A stretch of 64,000 bases of DNA from Labia minor (GCA_963082975.1 OY720345.1:57084528-57148527), one strand, 5' to 3'. Counted from the first letter of the stretch, positions 11,651 through 24,200 are shown. The notes: a model not told the origin generated them from the letters alone. A program made the numbers and translations.

Positions 11651-12681
11651 ATGGTACTATATTTAATTCATATTTTAATTTCTATATAATAAAGTATATA
11701 TTAAAGGTTATGTCTTTGTTTTAACAATTAAAATTCATATCTAAAAAATTGAGTTTATTATGTTTCTATTTAATAAAACGATAATATTGATTATTTAGGT
11801 GTCACTAAATCCAGTACGCATTTTAAAACATGAGGCAGAAGAAGATAAAGCTGAAACTGCACGTTTATCAAGTTTTATTGGAGCCATAGCAATTGGTGAT
11901 TTAATTAAAAGTACACTTGGTCCCAAAGGAATGGATAAAATTTTAATATCTACTGGAAGAAATGCCGGACAAGTAGAAATCACAAATGATGGAGCTACAA
12001 TTTTGAAATCAATTGGTGTAGACAATCCAGCAGCCAAAATTTTGGTGGATATGTCAAGGGTACAAGATGCCGAAGTTGGCGATGGAACAACTTCTGTTAC
12101 CGTATTAGGTATTACTTAGTATCTTAAAAATTTTTATTCAACTCAAAATTTCTTTCTCAAATAAATTATTTTATTATATAAATTAAATAATAATTTAAAT
12201 TTTTTCAATAATTAAAAAACATTTGAATCATTTATAATGTATTTATATTTCAACTAAATGATTTTTGACAAGTAATTGGTCAGATATATTTGCTTAAAAA
12301 TCAAAAAAGAGTGAAATTATTACAATATACTTACTAAAATAAATATTAACGTAAACCTTCATTATTATGAATTAATTTTAATTTTAATTATTTTTTTAAA
12401 TTTTCATATATATAATAAAATTGATCCAAATGATTTTAAAAATCTAAATCTATTATATTTTTTTATTATTAAAAAAAGTTATAAATTTTAATTTAATATC
12501 ACAACTATAAAATATTAAAAGTAAGTTAGATAAAATTAAATATTAAACATTTTAAATCCAATAGTTGAATTCTTTGAGAAAAATTAAAAATTAAATTAAC
12601 GAAATTGCCGTATTTTCCAGGATAATTATTTCTAAAATTTTGGCTTTAAGGGATCTAATTATTAAGTCCTTTTGTAACATT

Positions 12682-12712
<31 letters not shown>

Positions 12713-14546
12713 CGTATATATATATTTTAGCTGCTGAACTTTTAAGAGAAGCTGAATCTCTTATTGATAAAAAACTTCACCCACAAACTATTATTTCTGG
12801 TTGGAGAAAAGCTACTCAGGTAGCAAGAGATGCTTTAACCAATTCTTCACAAGATAATAGCAACGATGAAGCAAAATTTCTTGAAGATTTAATGAATATA
12901 GCAAGAACTACACTTAGTTCTAAAATTCTCTCTCAGCATAAAGAATTTTTTGCAAAACTTGCAGTGGATGCCATTAAAAGATTGAAAGGCTCTGGAAATT
13001 TAAGTGCTATTCAGATAATTAAAAAAACAGGTGGAACTTTAGAAGATTCATTTTTAGATGAAGGTAATATCTTTACTATTATTTTTTGCTTTATAATTTA
13101 AAAAGCCTCGCCTATTTTTTTTTAAAGGATTTTTATTAGATAAAAAAATTGGAATACACCAACCCAAAAAAATAGAGAATGCAAAGATTCTTATTGCTAA
13201 CACTCCTATGGATACTGACAAAATCAAAGTTTTTGGATCAAGAATTAGGGTGGATTCAGTAGCAAAGATTGCAGAATTGGAAACTGCAGAAAAGGAAAAA
13301 ATGAAAGATAAAGTTTCAAAAATTTTAAAACATAATGTAAATGTATTTATCAACCGACAACTTATATATAATTATCCAGAACAATTATTTGCTGATGCTG
13401 GTGTAATGGCTATCGAACACGCAGATTTCGACGGGATTGAACGCTTGGCTTTAGTAACAGGTGGAGAAATTGTTTCCACTTTTGATCATCCTGAGCTTGT
13501 TAAATTGGGCCATTGTGATGTTATTGAACAGGTACTTGAAAATATTTATTGTTAATTATAAAAAACAAGTTTGCTAATTTAAATTGTTTTTTTTTTTGTT
13601 ATTTTGTCAAAATTGATAAATGATTTAACTGATTAAATTTAATTCTTAATTCTTATTTAGATTATGATTGGAGAAGACACTCTTCTACGATTTGGAGGTG
13701 TTGCACTTGGTGAAGCGTGTACTATTGTTATTAGAGGGGCTACTCAACAAATTCTAGATGAAGCTGAACGATCCCTTCATGATGCTTTGTGTGTTTTAGC
13801 TTCAACTGTCCGTGAAACTAGTATTGTTTATGGTGGAGGTATAAATCAATATATTTTATTTTTTCAATTATTCTCCAAAATTTAAAAAAAAATGTATTTT
13901 TAAGGTTCTAGTGAGATGCTTATGGCTTGTGCTGTCTTAGAAGAAGCAACGAAAACTCCAGGGAAAGAGGCAGTAGCTATGGAATCATTTGCTAAAGCAC
14001 TAACAATGTTGCCTACTATTATTGCAGACAATGCTGGTTATGATTCAGCACAACTTATCAGTGAGCTTAGAGCTTTACAGACTCAAGGCAAAAAGACAAT
14101 GGGTTTGAGTAAGTTAAACAAGAATTATAATTTTAAATATAATTTTTTTTTATTTTAATTCATATATTCAACTGATTAATTTATATTTTTTTAATTTTAC
14201 ATTATATTTTATTTAAAAATCAACTCTTTTTTCAGAACTTTCATCTAGGTAGTTTTTTCCTTGATATATATATAATTAGATAAATATCTCTTTCAAATAT
14301 AACTATATTATATTATTTTTTTTTATTTTAAATTATAATAAAATATATAATTTAAATAATATGTTTATTTTAGATATGGATGAAGGCAAGATTGAATGCA
14401 TGAAACGAAATGGTATTACAGAATCTTATGTTGTCAAAAGACAAGTACTTATGTCAGCTGTTGAAGCTGCAGAAATGATTTTGAGAGTAGATAACATTTT
14501 GAAAGCTGCCCCAAGAAAACGAGTTGAAGATCGTGGACATTGCTAA
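11651..14546 (+). CDS. CCT2: T-complex protein 1 subunit beta (CCT/TRiC chaperonin)
   Basis: Exons: 11651-11653, 11799-12108, 12731-13063, 13128-13531, 13661-13838, 13905-14108, 14374-14546. They join to 534 residues, against 535 in human. The first coding exon would be only the ATG, followed by a GTACTA donor; this gives the N-terminus MVSLNPVRI, which fits insect CCT2. That micro-exon is the least certain part. Landmarks: [21 protein letters not shown] and [10 protein letters not shown] (95-104) for ATP binding and hydrolysis, [35 protein letters not shown]-type apical segments, and the C-terminus [15 protein letters not shown]2 is one of eight paralogous subunits of the cytosolic chaperonin that folds actin, tubulin and WD40 proteins. 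AATAAA is at 14678-14683. Confidence 0.97.
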
Positions 14547-15440
14547 TTGTTATATTTTACAATTTTCTAAATTAGCTTTTTTTAACATTATTTTGCATTT
14601 TATTCAAAAAATTAATCCAAAATATTACATGATATTTCAATTAATGTGTATCAAATTATAATTCCAATTTTTTTCTAAATAAAAGCTATTTATACTTAAC
14701 AAATATTATCTCTCATTATTTTATTTATACGATTCTAAATTTTTCAAATGAATTTGTTTCATTCTTTTCATCTTTATAATAATTTTCCTGACAATTACCC
14801 AACATCCAACATATTCGTATATATTTACTGTTTAAATATACTTTTTAAGTTAACAAAATTTTCAATTAAAGATTTGATCTGAAATAAAAATCGATATACT
14901 CTTGAAAAGAGCCTTAATTAATTTGAGTAAACTTCATTGATTAATACAATACTTTGATACAATTTTTATTGTATTCTGCTTTTGCCATACTAGTTAATTT
15001 TAAAATATTTAAATAGTTTTAATTTAAATTACCGACAATTATTACTCCGAAAAACAATTACATATTAAATGTGATAAATTCGTAAATTGAGATAAAGAAT
15101 AATAATTTAATGCAAATGTTATTAAAAATATATTTATTTAAACTAGCTGAGTTACTCTATTGATAACTTGACAAAACTACACACGTTCAATTTTATAGTG
15201 CCCAGATACAATTTCTACGGATAAATTGTTATTTTAAAAATTAGACTAATATTGAATGAGTAAAAACTTGACATTAATTTAATAATCGAAAAAAAGTCTC
15301 TAGATAATGTACTATACTCTTTAATCATTATATGTTTATATTTATATTCTGAAGAATATATTCTTTGAGATGTTCAACAAATTTTGTGCAATATTATATA
15401 ATTTATAATTACATTGAACTTGTAGAGGGCCTTTTTTATT

Positions 15441-15483
<43 letters not shown>

Positions 15484-15869
15484 TTATAATTATATAAAGT
15501 TTCAATCGTAATAATACAAAAAAGATTAATCTAAAAAATATTTATTATTGTGATATTAACAATTAAAAAAAATAAAATAATTTCCACTAGGTTATGAATT
15601 AATAAGATATTTGAGTATTCTTATAATAATTTATATATTATTTTGATTTCTATAAAAGAGGTTATAAGATTACACATTCCAAAACAAAAATTGGTTAAAA
15701 TAAATTTTAAAAAAATTTATTTTTTTATATTCTGAAAATTCAAGTTTTGCTATTACAATGTTATAAATATACAAAGATTCAAAGTTTATTTCTTAAAACG
15801 ACCATTTTATAAATGTTTATTCTGTTACAAGGAATTGAATTGATATAATTAAAAAATATATTGGTAAAA
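14547..15869. other. Intergenic spacer between CCT2 and the UIF-like gene
   Basis: It holds the CCT2 poly(A) signal and a TA microsatellite at about 15442-15473. An ACTAGCTGAG near 15143 resembles the tip of the element at 48935, but nothing more of it is seen. No other feature is supported. Confidence 0.5.
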
Positions 15870-17523
15870 ATGAATTTATCAACTAAACAAAAGATGTCGA
15901 TGAGTTTAGGTATTTATAATCATTTATTTTTATTTTTTATTTTTATTAATGTATTTTTAATTTTTAGATGAGATAATTAAGTATAATGTTCAATTTCCAG
16001 TAAATAACAGAAATGAGGTTAGCAATTTTTAAATAATATTACAATATTATTTCACATTAAAATTTGTTATAATTATAATTTTAATTTCTTACTGTAGACA
16101 TGCACCATTTCGTTTAAAAACAATAAAAAAAGAAGGAACAGAAATCGAAACAGAAACCAAAACAGAAACCAAAACAGAATTGATTTTATAAACAAATGGA
16201 ATCAGTATAATGTATTATAAAATTAATCTAATATAGTTAAATCTATTCTCTCTTAACTTTGTATATTTTTAGGAAAACTCTATGAGAGATAGAATCTGGC
16301 AAACAAAATTTAGTCCCAAAGGATTTCGATCTGATAAAGTTTCATTAAAATATAAACTAATTAAAAATAAAATTTCTAAATCATCGTAAGTTATCTTATA
16401 AAATTATATTTTATTAAATTTTTATATAATATTGGAAATAAATTTTCTTTGAATATCGGTACCTTATTGAGTATCTCAAAATAATACTTCCTTTTTATCT
16501 ATTTGTTTTATATTAAAAATATAACGAATAATCTCTACTTTATAGTTAAAAAATAATTAACTAATATTTAAGGAAATCCAAAAACACATTAAAATTTTGT
16601 CAATATTTTACAAATTTTATTATTTTTTCGCAATAAATTAAATCAATAAAATAATTGATAAATAAATTATTATATAAACGCGTCAAACACATTTTTATTA
16701 GCTGGACACAGGCAATTTATTGGTTGCTTTTAGTAAATAAGTAATAAATCATAGGTCCTTCATTAGTATTTGCATATTTTCTCAAATTTGATATTGTGAT
16801 AAAAGAAAACAGTTTGTCTACCAGTATATTGCACCAAACATACAAGGCGATTGAAATTATTTCATTTATATAATAATTTATTAGAAATTTTTCTGATTTC
16901 TTATAGGTCCTTTGCATTAAAAAAATTAGTTTATCCTAATATATTCTTTATTTTTAGTGGAAACGGATACTATTTCGCAGATAATCTAACAATTTATATT
17001 CCTAATAATACAAATACGAATAATACATTTTATCAACAAGGTAACACAATTAAATATAATATAATTTTCCATTTGAAAAATTATTTAATAATCTTTAATT
17101 TTTACAGAATACAATCAATTTATTGAACCATGTCAATCATTAAGTGACATTTCTACAGATAATAATAATTCTAATTACAAAAAGTCCCCTTTTAATTCAA
17201 ATCAAATTAAAGTTAGATCAGAAATTCGTTCCAATCCGAGAAACAGTTGTAATTCTATTAAAGATACTTCTGTTTCTTCATATAATGATATTTCGGAAAT
17301 TCATGCTAACTCAAGAAACATTTGGAATTCTACACCTAAAAGGGTTTCTCCTTTTTCTTGTAGAGAAAATTGTTATTTAAATGATTCACTTAATATTTCC
17401 TCCCAACATTCTAGAAATAATTATTTTAAAATTAATAAACAAATTTCAAATGAATTTGGATTCAATATTTTGATATCTTCAACAAATCAGACATTGTCAA
17501 ATAGATTCAAGAATTACTATTAA
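15870..17523 (+). CDS. UAP56-binding-motif protein, likely UIF/FYTTD1-like mRNA export adaptor
   Basis: Exons: 15870-15909, 15968-16017, 16098-16211, 16273-16385, 16958-17040, 17108-17523. They join in frame to 271 residues. Residues 9-20 read MSMSLDEIIKYN, and the central part MSLDEIIK closely matches the UAP56-binding motif of ALYREF and UIF (DMSLDDIIKLN). It is split across the first intron but restored by splicing. Residues about 45-75 form an Arg/Asn-rich stretch (KKRRNRNRNRN), a likely RNA-binding segment. The C-terminus FGFNI...QTLSNRFKNYY resembles the TLNERF element near the end of UIF. The rest is Ser/Asn-rich and low in complexity. UIF bridges mRNA to the helicase UAP56 and export receptor NXF1. 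The exon 3 donor (after 16211) was chosen because the nearby GT at 16205 would give an immediate stop. AATAAA is at 17661-17666. The family call is inference from two motifs. Confidence 0.72.
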
Positions 17524-18155
17524 TTAATTATTTCATATTTATGGTTCATTTAATATAAATAATTCTATTACATCAAATTGAATATATTTTTTATTTAATT
17601 TCGTAAAAAAAATTATTTTTCTCATTAATATAAATATAAAAACATTTTGTTTTGATTTCCAATAAAAATTTTATTTGTTATTAATTATTATAAATTTTAT
17701 TTTTGAACCTGTTTAATTTACATTCGTATAAATTAATATGTATCTTTTAACTCCCTAAAGAAAGATTAAGTTGAGAATTATAAACTTTATACAAAATATT
17801 CAGTTCATAGAATAAATTTTTACTTTAAAATAATAATAAAAATATAATTTTCAATCATTAACTAATTTTTGTTTGATTAATCTTTGTTACAATATCCAAT
17901 CATATCTTTTGAATTATATTTTTCATAAAGTTCGTATTCAAAATCTAGTAAAATGGTCTCATTTTCATTTCATCAGTAATCCTGCTATAACCTTTCCCAT
18001 TTTTTCTATAAACTAATTTCAGAAAACAATAATAATAATAATAATGGAATTTTACATTTTAAAAATAAATTTTAGCATCACATTGTAATTGTACGGCTCA
18101 TCCGAAATTTGAATTCAGTTAAGCTACAAAATTTTATCAGTCTAAAGGTCTAAAC
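17524..18155. other. 3' flank of the UIF-like gene, no other feature
   Basis: AT-rich, with a poly(A) signal at 17661 and an (AAT)n run near 18032-18043. Nothing else was recognised. Confidence 0.5.
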
Positions 18156-18608
18156 CAGCTATTCTCAAAGGGGTCCATGTGGACCCCCTGGGGGTCTATG
18201 GAACTTCATAGGGGGTCTATGATCACCAAGGGGTCTATTGGGAGTCTATGGATGTCTCTTTAGTAAAAAATAAATTAAAAGGGGTGTTTTAAGAATAAAA
18301 CTTAGTAATTTTAGGCCAAACATTAAGAAATTGCACAAAAACGTCAAGTCCATCCATCACGCTAAGATTATAATTTTGTAAAATATTTGTTTTTTTTTAT
18401 TATGTGTTAAATTTAATCATTGAAAATATAGATATAATTATTGATATTTCAGTTTATTTCTTCTATACAATTTCCCCTCATTTTCCTATTACTATGTGTT
18501 TTAAAATGAATCGTCTGTGGTAGCTTTTGCATACACATAATTAGATATATATATATATATATATTCCTTAGGTAGGGGTCTATGGAAGAAAAAGTTTGAA
18601 AACCCCTG
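18156..18608. mobile_element. hAT-type MITE with intact 8-bp target duplication
   Basis: Terminal repeats are CAGCTATTCTCAAAGGGGTC on the left and the complement of CAGGGGTTTTCAAACTTTTT on the right. It is flanked by GTCTAAAC at 18148-18155 and 18609-18616. The 8-bp duplication and CAG...TTCTCAAA ends are hallmarks of hAT elements. It is 453 bp long and non-coding, with GGGGTCTATGG units repeated near the left end. Confidence 0.88.
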
Positions 18609-18792
18609 GTCTAAACAATATAGTCAACATGAAAATTTGTAAAATATCAATTTTAATGTGTACTTATCTAAAAATACTTAAATTTATATTTTCAAACATA
18701 ATATTTAAACTCCTCTGTTTAAATTAAAAATTTGTTTAAAATATTTATATATATATATAAAAAAAAATTAAATTAATTTAAACAGAAGTTAA

Positions 18793-19460
18793 AAAAATGA
18801 CCTGTGGCCAGGTACAGAACCAACCGACGATTTGATTTTGGGAATTAAAGATCATTGAATTAATTAACTTGTTTTTAGAAATGTTGCTCGCTTTTTCAAC
18901 ACTTGACAATAACTAATAAATAATAGTTGCTATTATGTTGCAGTATTATCGTAAACTTTAGTCTTTTCTGTCGTTCATGAACACGCTTAAATTTTTCTGG
19001 ATGTATGCCCTTAAAAATAATTAAAAACATTATATATATATATATATATGCATTTTTTATTTCACCAGTTAGTTTAATGTAATAATAATAATGTATTCGG
19101 TTCGAATTAAATTTTATATCATTTTTAATTCGACCCATACATATATATATATATATATAATTATTATTATATTTAATCCCCGGCGGGACGCATAGGAAGC
19201 GAGCGCCAGGTACATAGTCGCGGTTTGCACGGTGGTTCCGCCATTGGGCCGGGAGAATTAGGTATTTTGCGCGAGATTAAATTTTTTAAATTCTTTATTT
19301 TTTTTCCCTGAATTGATTTAACAAGTAGTAGTAGATACACAATGGTCAGACGGGTGGACGGACAAAGAAACATTCATACTAATTCGTGGATGTATGAAAA
19401 AATCATCACATGTGAAATTTGATGCGAAAACAATACTTTTCCTTCCTATCGTCGGTCGGT
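18793..19460 (-). mobile_element. Degraded family B HINE with a foreign middle
   Basis: The 3' hairpin and repeat are recognisable at 18798-18830 (complement of GACCTGG...CAGGTCA), and the 5' repeat GTCGGTCGGT ends at 19460. Between them the core is mostly lost. It contains TA microsatellites and a GC-rich block at about 19179-19262 that matches nothing else in the window. The two ends may belong to one interrupted copy or to two fragments. Confidence 0.5.
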
Positions 19461-19559
19461 AAAAAAACAAGTTAAAACAATGACAATTTTCTTCAAATAA
19501 TTAAAAGATAATAATAAAACCACGTTTAAATTCGATAAATGTTACATAATCTTTCATGG

Positions 19560-19690
19560 GAGAAAATAGGATGGCTGTAGCTCAGGATAGGAATTGGAGA
19601 AATGTCGTTACTGCGACCAAGATCATTCGAGTTCCGTAGAGCCACCGAGATAGATAGATTCTTATTAGAATATGAAATTTTTACAGAAGT
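19560..19690 (+). repeat. tRNA-like SINE head
   Basis: TAGCTCAGGATAGG fits an RNA polymerase III A box and ATTCGAGTTCC a B box, about 45 bp apart, ending in GATAGATAGAT. It does not fold as a normal tRNA, so it is more likely a SINE than a tRNA gene. Confidence 0.45.
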
Positions 19691-19699
19691 TCTTCATTA

Positions 19700-19950
19700 A
19701 AAAATCTCTTGACTTTTACATCCTACGCAAGGACAGAGCCTATCAAGTCCGCTATTAGGTGTTCTATGACCAGTGCCTTGATTGTTTTGTTCGGAGGCGC
19801 TACTTTTTATCAAGAAGCTTCCCAATTTTGATCCCGAATGCTGGGTTGATTTCGTTCCATATTCCCTTGCCAGATCCTAGACCTGAACCCGCGTCCACGA
19901 GAATGTAGGTGAACGCGTCGTTCACCCCAACCTTGGGCGTCTCACAGAAG
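19700..19950 (-). mobile_element. Diverged reverse copy of SINE type a
   Basis: Its minus strand matches 3690-3920 in order: GGGTTCAGGTC B box, TCTGGCAAGGGAATAT, CTTGATAAAAAGTAGCGCC, and TTGCGTAGGA near the tail. Many substitutions show it is older than the copy at 3642. The neighbouring minus open frame (19800-20030) lies in it and is not a gene. Confidence 0.7.
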
Positions 19951-20494
19951 ATCTTCAAATATATTAAAAATTGAAAACTAGTAATATACCATAAATCAGC
20001 TATTCTTAAACTTTTTGACGTTAGTAACACAGAATCTCATCAAAAAGTTCAGGTACCATTAAAATGTTTTCGTTACTAAAAGTAATTGTACTAGGGATAC
20101 CTCCGTTAAAATTAATTAAAAAATAATAAATATAAAAAACCTCGAGTAAAATTTAATTGGAAAAAATAATGTACGAATGTTAATTGGTTCTATTTTTATC
20201 TTTTTAAAGTTTCTAAATTATAAATATTTTTAATATTTTAGGTATAATTAAAATTATATAACTACAAGTTATTATCATTAAAAATACAAAATAAAAATAT
20301 ATAAATGAAAAATAATTATTTTATGATAAAAGAAAAATTAAAAATAAAATAAACTATTTATTATATATCGATAAAAAATTTAACATTATTCACAGAAATT
20401 AAAAATTATTAATTGAAAGATTAAATAATTTATGTCGGAAAAATATGCAGCTCTCTGCCCTCTGAGAAGAGACTAAGTAATTAAACACCTCAAT
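19951..20494. other. AT-rich intergenic sequence, nothing recognised
   Basis: No coding or repeat signal is supported. Confidence 0.5.
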
Positions 20495-21930
20495 GACTGA
20501 GGACTGGGAATGACCCTGGTGGTCCATCATTCAACGGAACTTCATTTTCGGAACTCGAAAGTTCTTGTCAGCAGCAACCACACTTCTCCAAGTATTCGTA
20601 TCCTGAGCCACAACCCACCAATCCCTACCCTCTCCCATCTCTCTCACGTCAATTCCTACATTGTCTACCCATCAAGCAGGCGTCATCGCAGCCTTCTCGA
20701 TTTTTATAACGTTTTTCTTAACTTCACTTGGCGTCTGTCTCTGTCTCTCTATCTGTCTGTTCGCTCTTTTGACAAATTGAAATCGATTTTTCATCGACTT
20801 TTTATCGAGATAGACTTGAAAATTTCTAGAGATATTTCAATGGATCCCTAGAAGGTATAGAAGAAATATAATTGAATTATAATTAATTAATTAGCGATTA
20901 ATTACTTTTAGTAACTAACTCCTTTTGTATTGCTCCGATTAATTTTTTTCAACCGATTTTGAAACATAAGTATTGATTTCAGAATAGATTTTCATTTTGA
21001 ATGTATTTAAATTATTCAATAATAACATTTACTTAACATAAATGCATAAAATGAATTTTGGAAGATTAATATATTTTTTTGTTTTATTCAATTTGTAAAT
21101 TTTCGTATAACTTCACCTTTTCTATTTTTCTTGTTATATTATATAAATTCATCATATGAAAATTGCACTAAAAAGAATAAAATAATATAAATATAAAATT
21201 TTTTTATAAAATAACGTTTTTCAAATGGACTAAAAAGAATAAAATAATTTTTCTTTAAGCCTGACAAAGTTTATGGATGAATTGCTTCAAATTCAACGAA
21301 AATCGTTGGGCGCATTTAGTTCTATGCAATTAACTTCCTTTATAGAGCTATAATTCATATATATATATACTAAGATACAAAACACTTAATTAACAAGTAA
21401 CACTATTTCTTCAAATATAATCAACCATTTTGGATTTGATTGATAATATGTAAATTTAATAAAAATTCTTTTAAATTTTGATGCATACTTTGATATAAGT
21501 ATATATTACAGTGAAAAATAATAAAAGATTAATTTCTTAGCTCTTAAATTATCAATTTTATTGCATGATAAAAAAATTTGTCAATTTATGTGTTTAATAA
21601 CATTTTTATTATTACAAAAATTTGACTTGATTGTTCATATAAATAAATTAAACTAAATGCGCCCAACGTTTTTAGTTGAATATGAAGCAATTCATCCATG
21701 AAAAATTATTTTATTCTTTTTAGTTCATTGGAAAAACGTTATTTTATAAAAAATTTTTATATTTATATATAATCCTAACTATATTTAGAGATGCATAGAG
21801 GTCATGCAATTCCTCGTTATGCAGTCTTCGCCATTCCCCAGTGACCTCATCATTCTTTGGCCCAGAAATGCTGCGAAGAATCCTATTCTCAAATACTCAA
21901 AATCTACTCTCGTTTCCCAGGGTCCTGCCT
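20495..21930 (-). mobile_element. Non-LTR retrotransposon remnant interrupted by about 1.1 kb
   Basis: 20495-20710 and 21785-21930 match successive parts of the element at 1420-2400 (minus strand): the second piece encodes the degraded equivalents of RVFENRIL and LHNEELHDLY, and the first lies further 3'. About 20711-21784 is an insertion that contains a large inverted repeat. Confidence 0.7.
21189..21768. repeat. Large imperfect inverted repeat (fold-back)
   Basis: Arms of about 120-130 bp lie at 21189-21320 and 21651-21768, separated by about 330 bp. The left arm contains AATAACGTTTTTC, ACTAAAAAGAATAAAATAA, TGGATGAATTGCTTC and GTTGGGCGCATTTAGTT; the right arm has their complements in reverse order. 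The left arm has an extra block of about 20 bp. This could be the terminal repeats of a TIR element inserted in the retrotransposon. Confidence 0.7.
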
Positions 21931-22395
21931 ACCTGAAAAAACCTTGAATGTGTTGAATTGTGTAACTATCAGGTTTACGTGCTGTTATGTGTCAAATCTT
22001 TTAATTTTATTTGTTTCTGCCAAATTATTCAAATAATAAAAAATAAATAAATTATTTTTTTGTTGTTTCGATTCTACATATATGTCTGATGAAAATGGTT
22101 TAGAAAAATAATAATTGTAATTTTTAAAATTGTTTTTTGTACACCCAATATTGCAAATATTTATTTATTTATTTATTTTTATAAAAATCTGTAAATTAAA
22201 ATATTTTCATAATTTGTATTTGACGGCTTTTAGGTCGCACTTTAGGCAGGCATGTTTTAAATGAATATCATTCGGTTCCCAAATTTTGTGCCGTAGCGCT
22301 ATCAATAAAATAACTAATATCGAATTGGTAGATCACACGCTATATGAATACCTATTTATTAAACGTTTTAATTTAAATTTTATTGACCATTAAAG

Positions 22396-23190
22396 CAGTG
22401 CCGCCCTACCACAGGGCTAAATGGGCTATAGCCCCAGGGCGCAAGCCTTTTGATGCGGCAATTTTTACCGACCGACGATAGTAAGGGAGGTATTGTTTTC
22501 ACACCAAATTTCACATGTGGAGATTTTTACATATCTCCACGAATCATGCATTTTCTAAACAGAAAAAAGTATTTTTAGCATGATGTCTGTCCGTCCGTCT
22601 GTCCGTCTGTCCGTCCGTCCGTATAGATGTGTACAGCCTGAACGGCTCAACCGATTTTGATGAAATTTGGTATATTTACTTAATGCATCAGTGGGATGAA
22701 TTGATCAACTTTTGGTGCAATTCCGGAAACCGGAAGTGGTAGTATTAGCGATCGACGATAGGAAGGAAAGGGTTATTTTCACACCAAAGGAGATTTCTTT
22801 ATATATCACCACGAATCATGCACTTTGTATTGGTTTTATCCTCGAGAAAAATCATATTTATTAGTTTTTTCTTGATTTAAAATTATATGACGTCATCCAG
22901 CCATTCATGACGTCACAGCCTGGTCTTGCATATATATTATAAATAAAATAAAATTAAAAATGTTTATATTTATTATTTATGTATGCCTATCTGTTTTTTA
23001 TTACATTAATAGATATATGAAAATTATTTCAAATTGTTTCTGTAGCTGGAAATTAATTTATTTCAAACCGTCGGTCGGTTCGGACCTGGCCACAGGTCAA
23101 CTTATTTATTTGCGATATAGTATTTTCTTAGGAAGAAGGGCGCATTATTTTTAGTAGCTCATGGGCGCCGAATTCCTTAAGACGGCCCTG
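22396..23190. mobile_element. hAT-type element carrying a nested family B HINE
   Basis: The ends are CAGTGCCGCCCTACCACAGG on the left and GACGGCCCTG on the right. It is flanked by CATTAAAG at 22388-22395 and 23191-23198, an 8-bp duplication. Most of its length is the family B insertion at 22467-23107. Confidence 0.85.
22467..23107 (+). mobile_element. Family B HINE, copy 2 (best preserved)
   Basis: It starts ACCGACCGACGATAG and ends with CCGTCGGTCGGTT, the hairpin GACCTG-GCCA-CAGGTC and AACTTATT. A long (CCGT/CTGT)n tract lies at about 22588-22622. The core has CCGATTTTGATGAAATTTGG and CCGGAAACCGGAAGTGGTAG. It is inserted in a hAT-type element, so it is younger than that. Confidence 0.85.
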
Positions 23191-23198
23191 CATTAAAG

Positions 23199-24200
23199 AA
23201 ATAACCATTAACTAACACAGACTTTTATGATTACATTTTTTAATATTTATATATATTTAATAATTTTTAATCTAAAATTATATTTTTCTCTCGGTTTCAA
23301 CATATTTGAAGTTTCTAATTTCTTGAATAAATAATCACTAACAAAATGACAATCCATCACGATTTTATATATTTTTAATTATTTCTTTTTCATATATATT
23401 TTCAATTGATTTTTTACTTTCCAAGTTTATATAAAGAAAATATTTAAGATATTTAAATAATAAAAAATACAATGATATCAAAAATGTTTTTTTACATTAA
23501 ATATGATTCGATTTAATTTTTTTTATAATAAAAACTATTTTAATTGTGTTTTTGTATTTTAAATAAGAAAAGGATCAATAAAAGACAAGTTTTTTAATAC
23601 TAAAAAATTATTATTTTTTTGGTAACTAATTTGAATGTTTATTATTTCTTTTATCTAATTTTTATGAAAATTTATTTATTCAGATTATTTAAGTTTATAA
23701 AAAGGATTTCAAATATTTTATTATATATTAATTTAAAATTAAATGATAAATTTAGATGATTATATATAAGACCTTGAATCCAATAAAATAAATATATATG
23801 ACCCCTTTTATTCAATATTAATTGATTGATTTATTTTCAAATCAAAAACTTTTTAATTCTAAGTTTTTATTCATTTAATTTTAATAAAAAACTATTCAAA
23901 ACACTTATATTTTATTGATTTATATATAAATATAAATAAAAATAGTTATTGTTTTTTTCCCGGGGCAAATCGTCCGTCTCCGGTTCATTTCGACTATCTT
24001 CGTTTTCACTTCCAATTTCATGACTTAATTATTTATTAAAAAATATTGTCCAGTATTCTTCAGTCTCAAAAGTATACAATAACATTACTATTATATTTAG
24101 GAATTAGATAATTTTGCTAATCTTTTATATTAAATTTTAAACATTAAAATTATAAGTTAAATTATTATAAAGTATAGTTAAAAATTCGATTTCTATAAAA
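23199..24200. other. Upstream region of SUCLA2
   Basis: AT-rich. A short GC-richer island at about 23958-24010 (CCCGGGGCAAATCG onward) may mark the promoter. No specific site is supported. Confidence 0.4.

Noticed and set aside
19560-19640. Possible tRNA gene
   Set aside because: A- and B-box-like motifs are present but the arms do not pair as a tRNA and there is a repeat-like tail. A SINE head is more likely.
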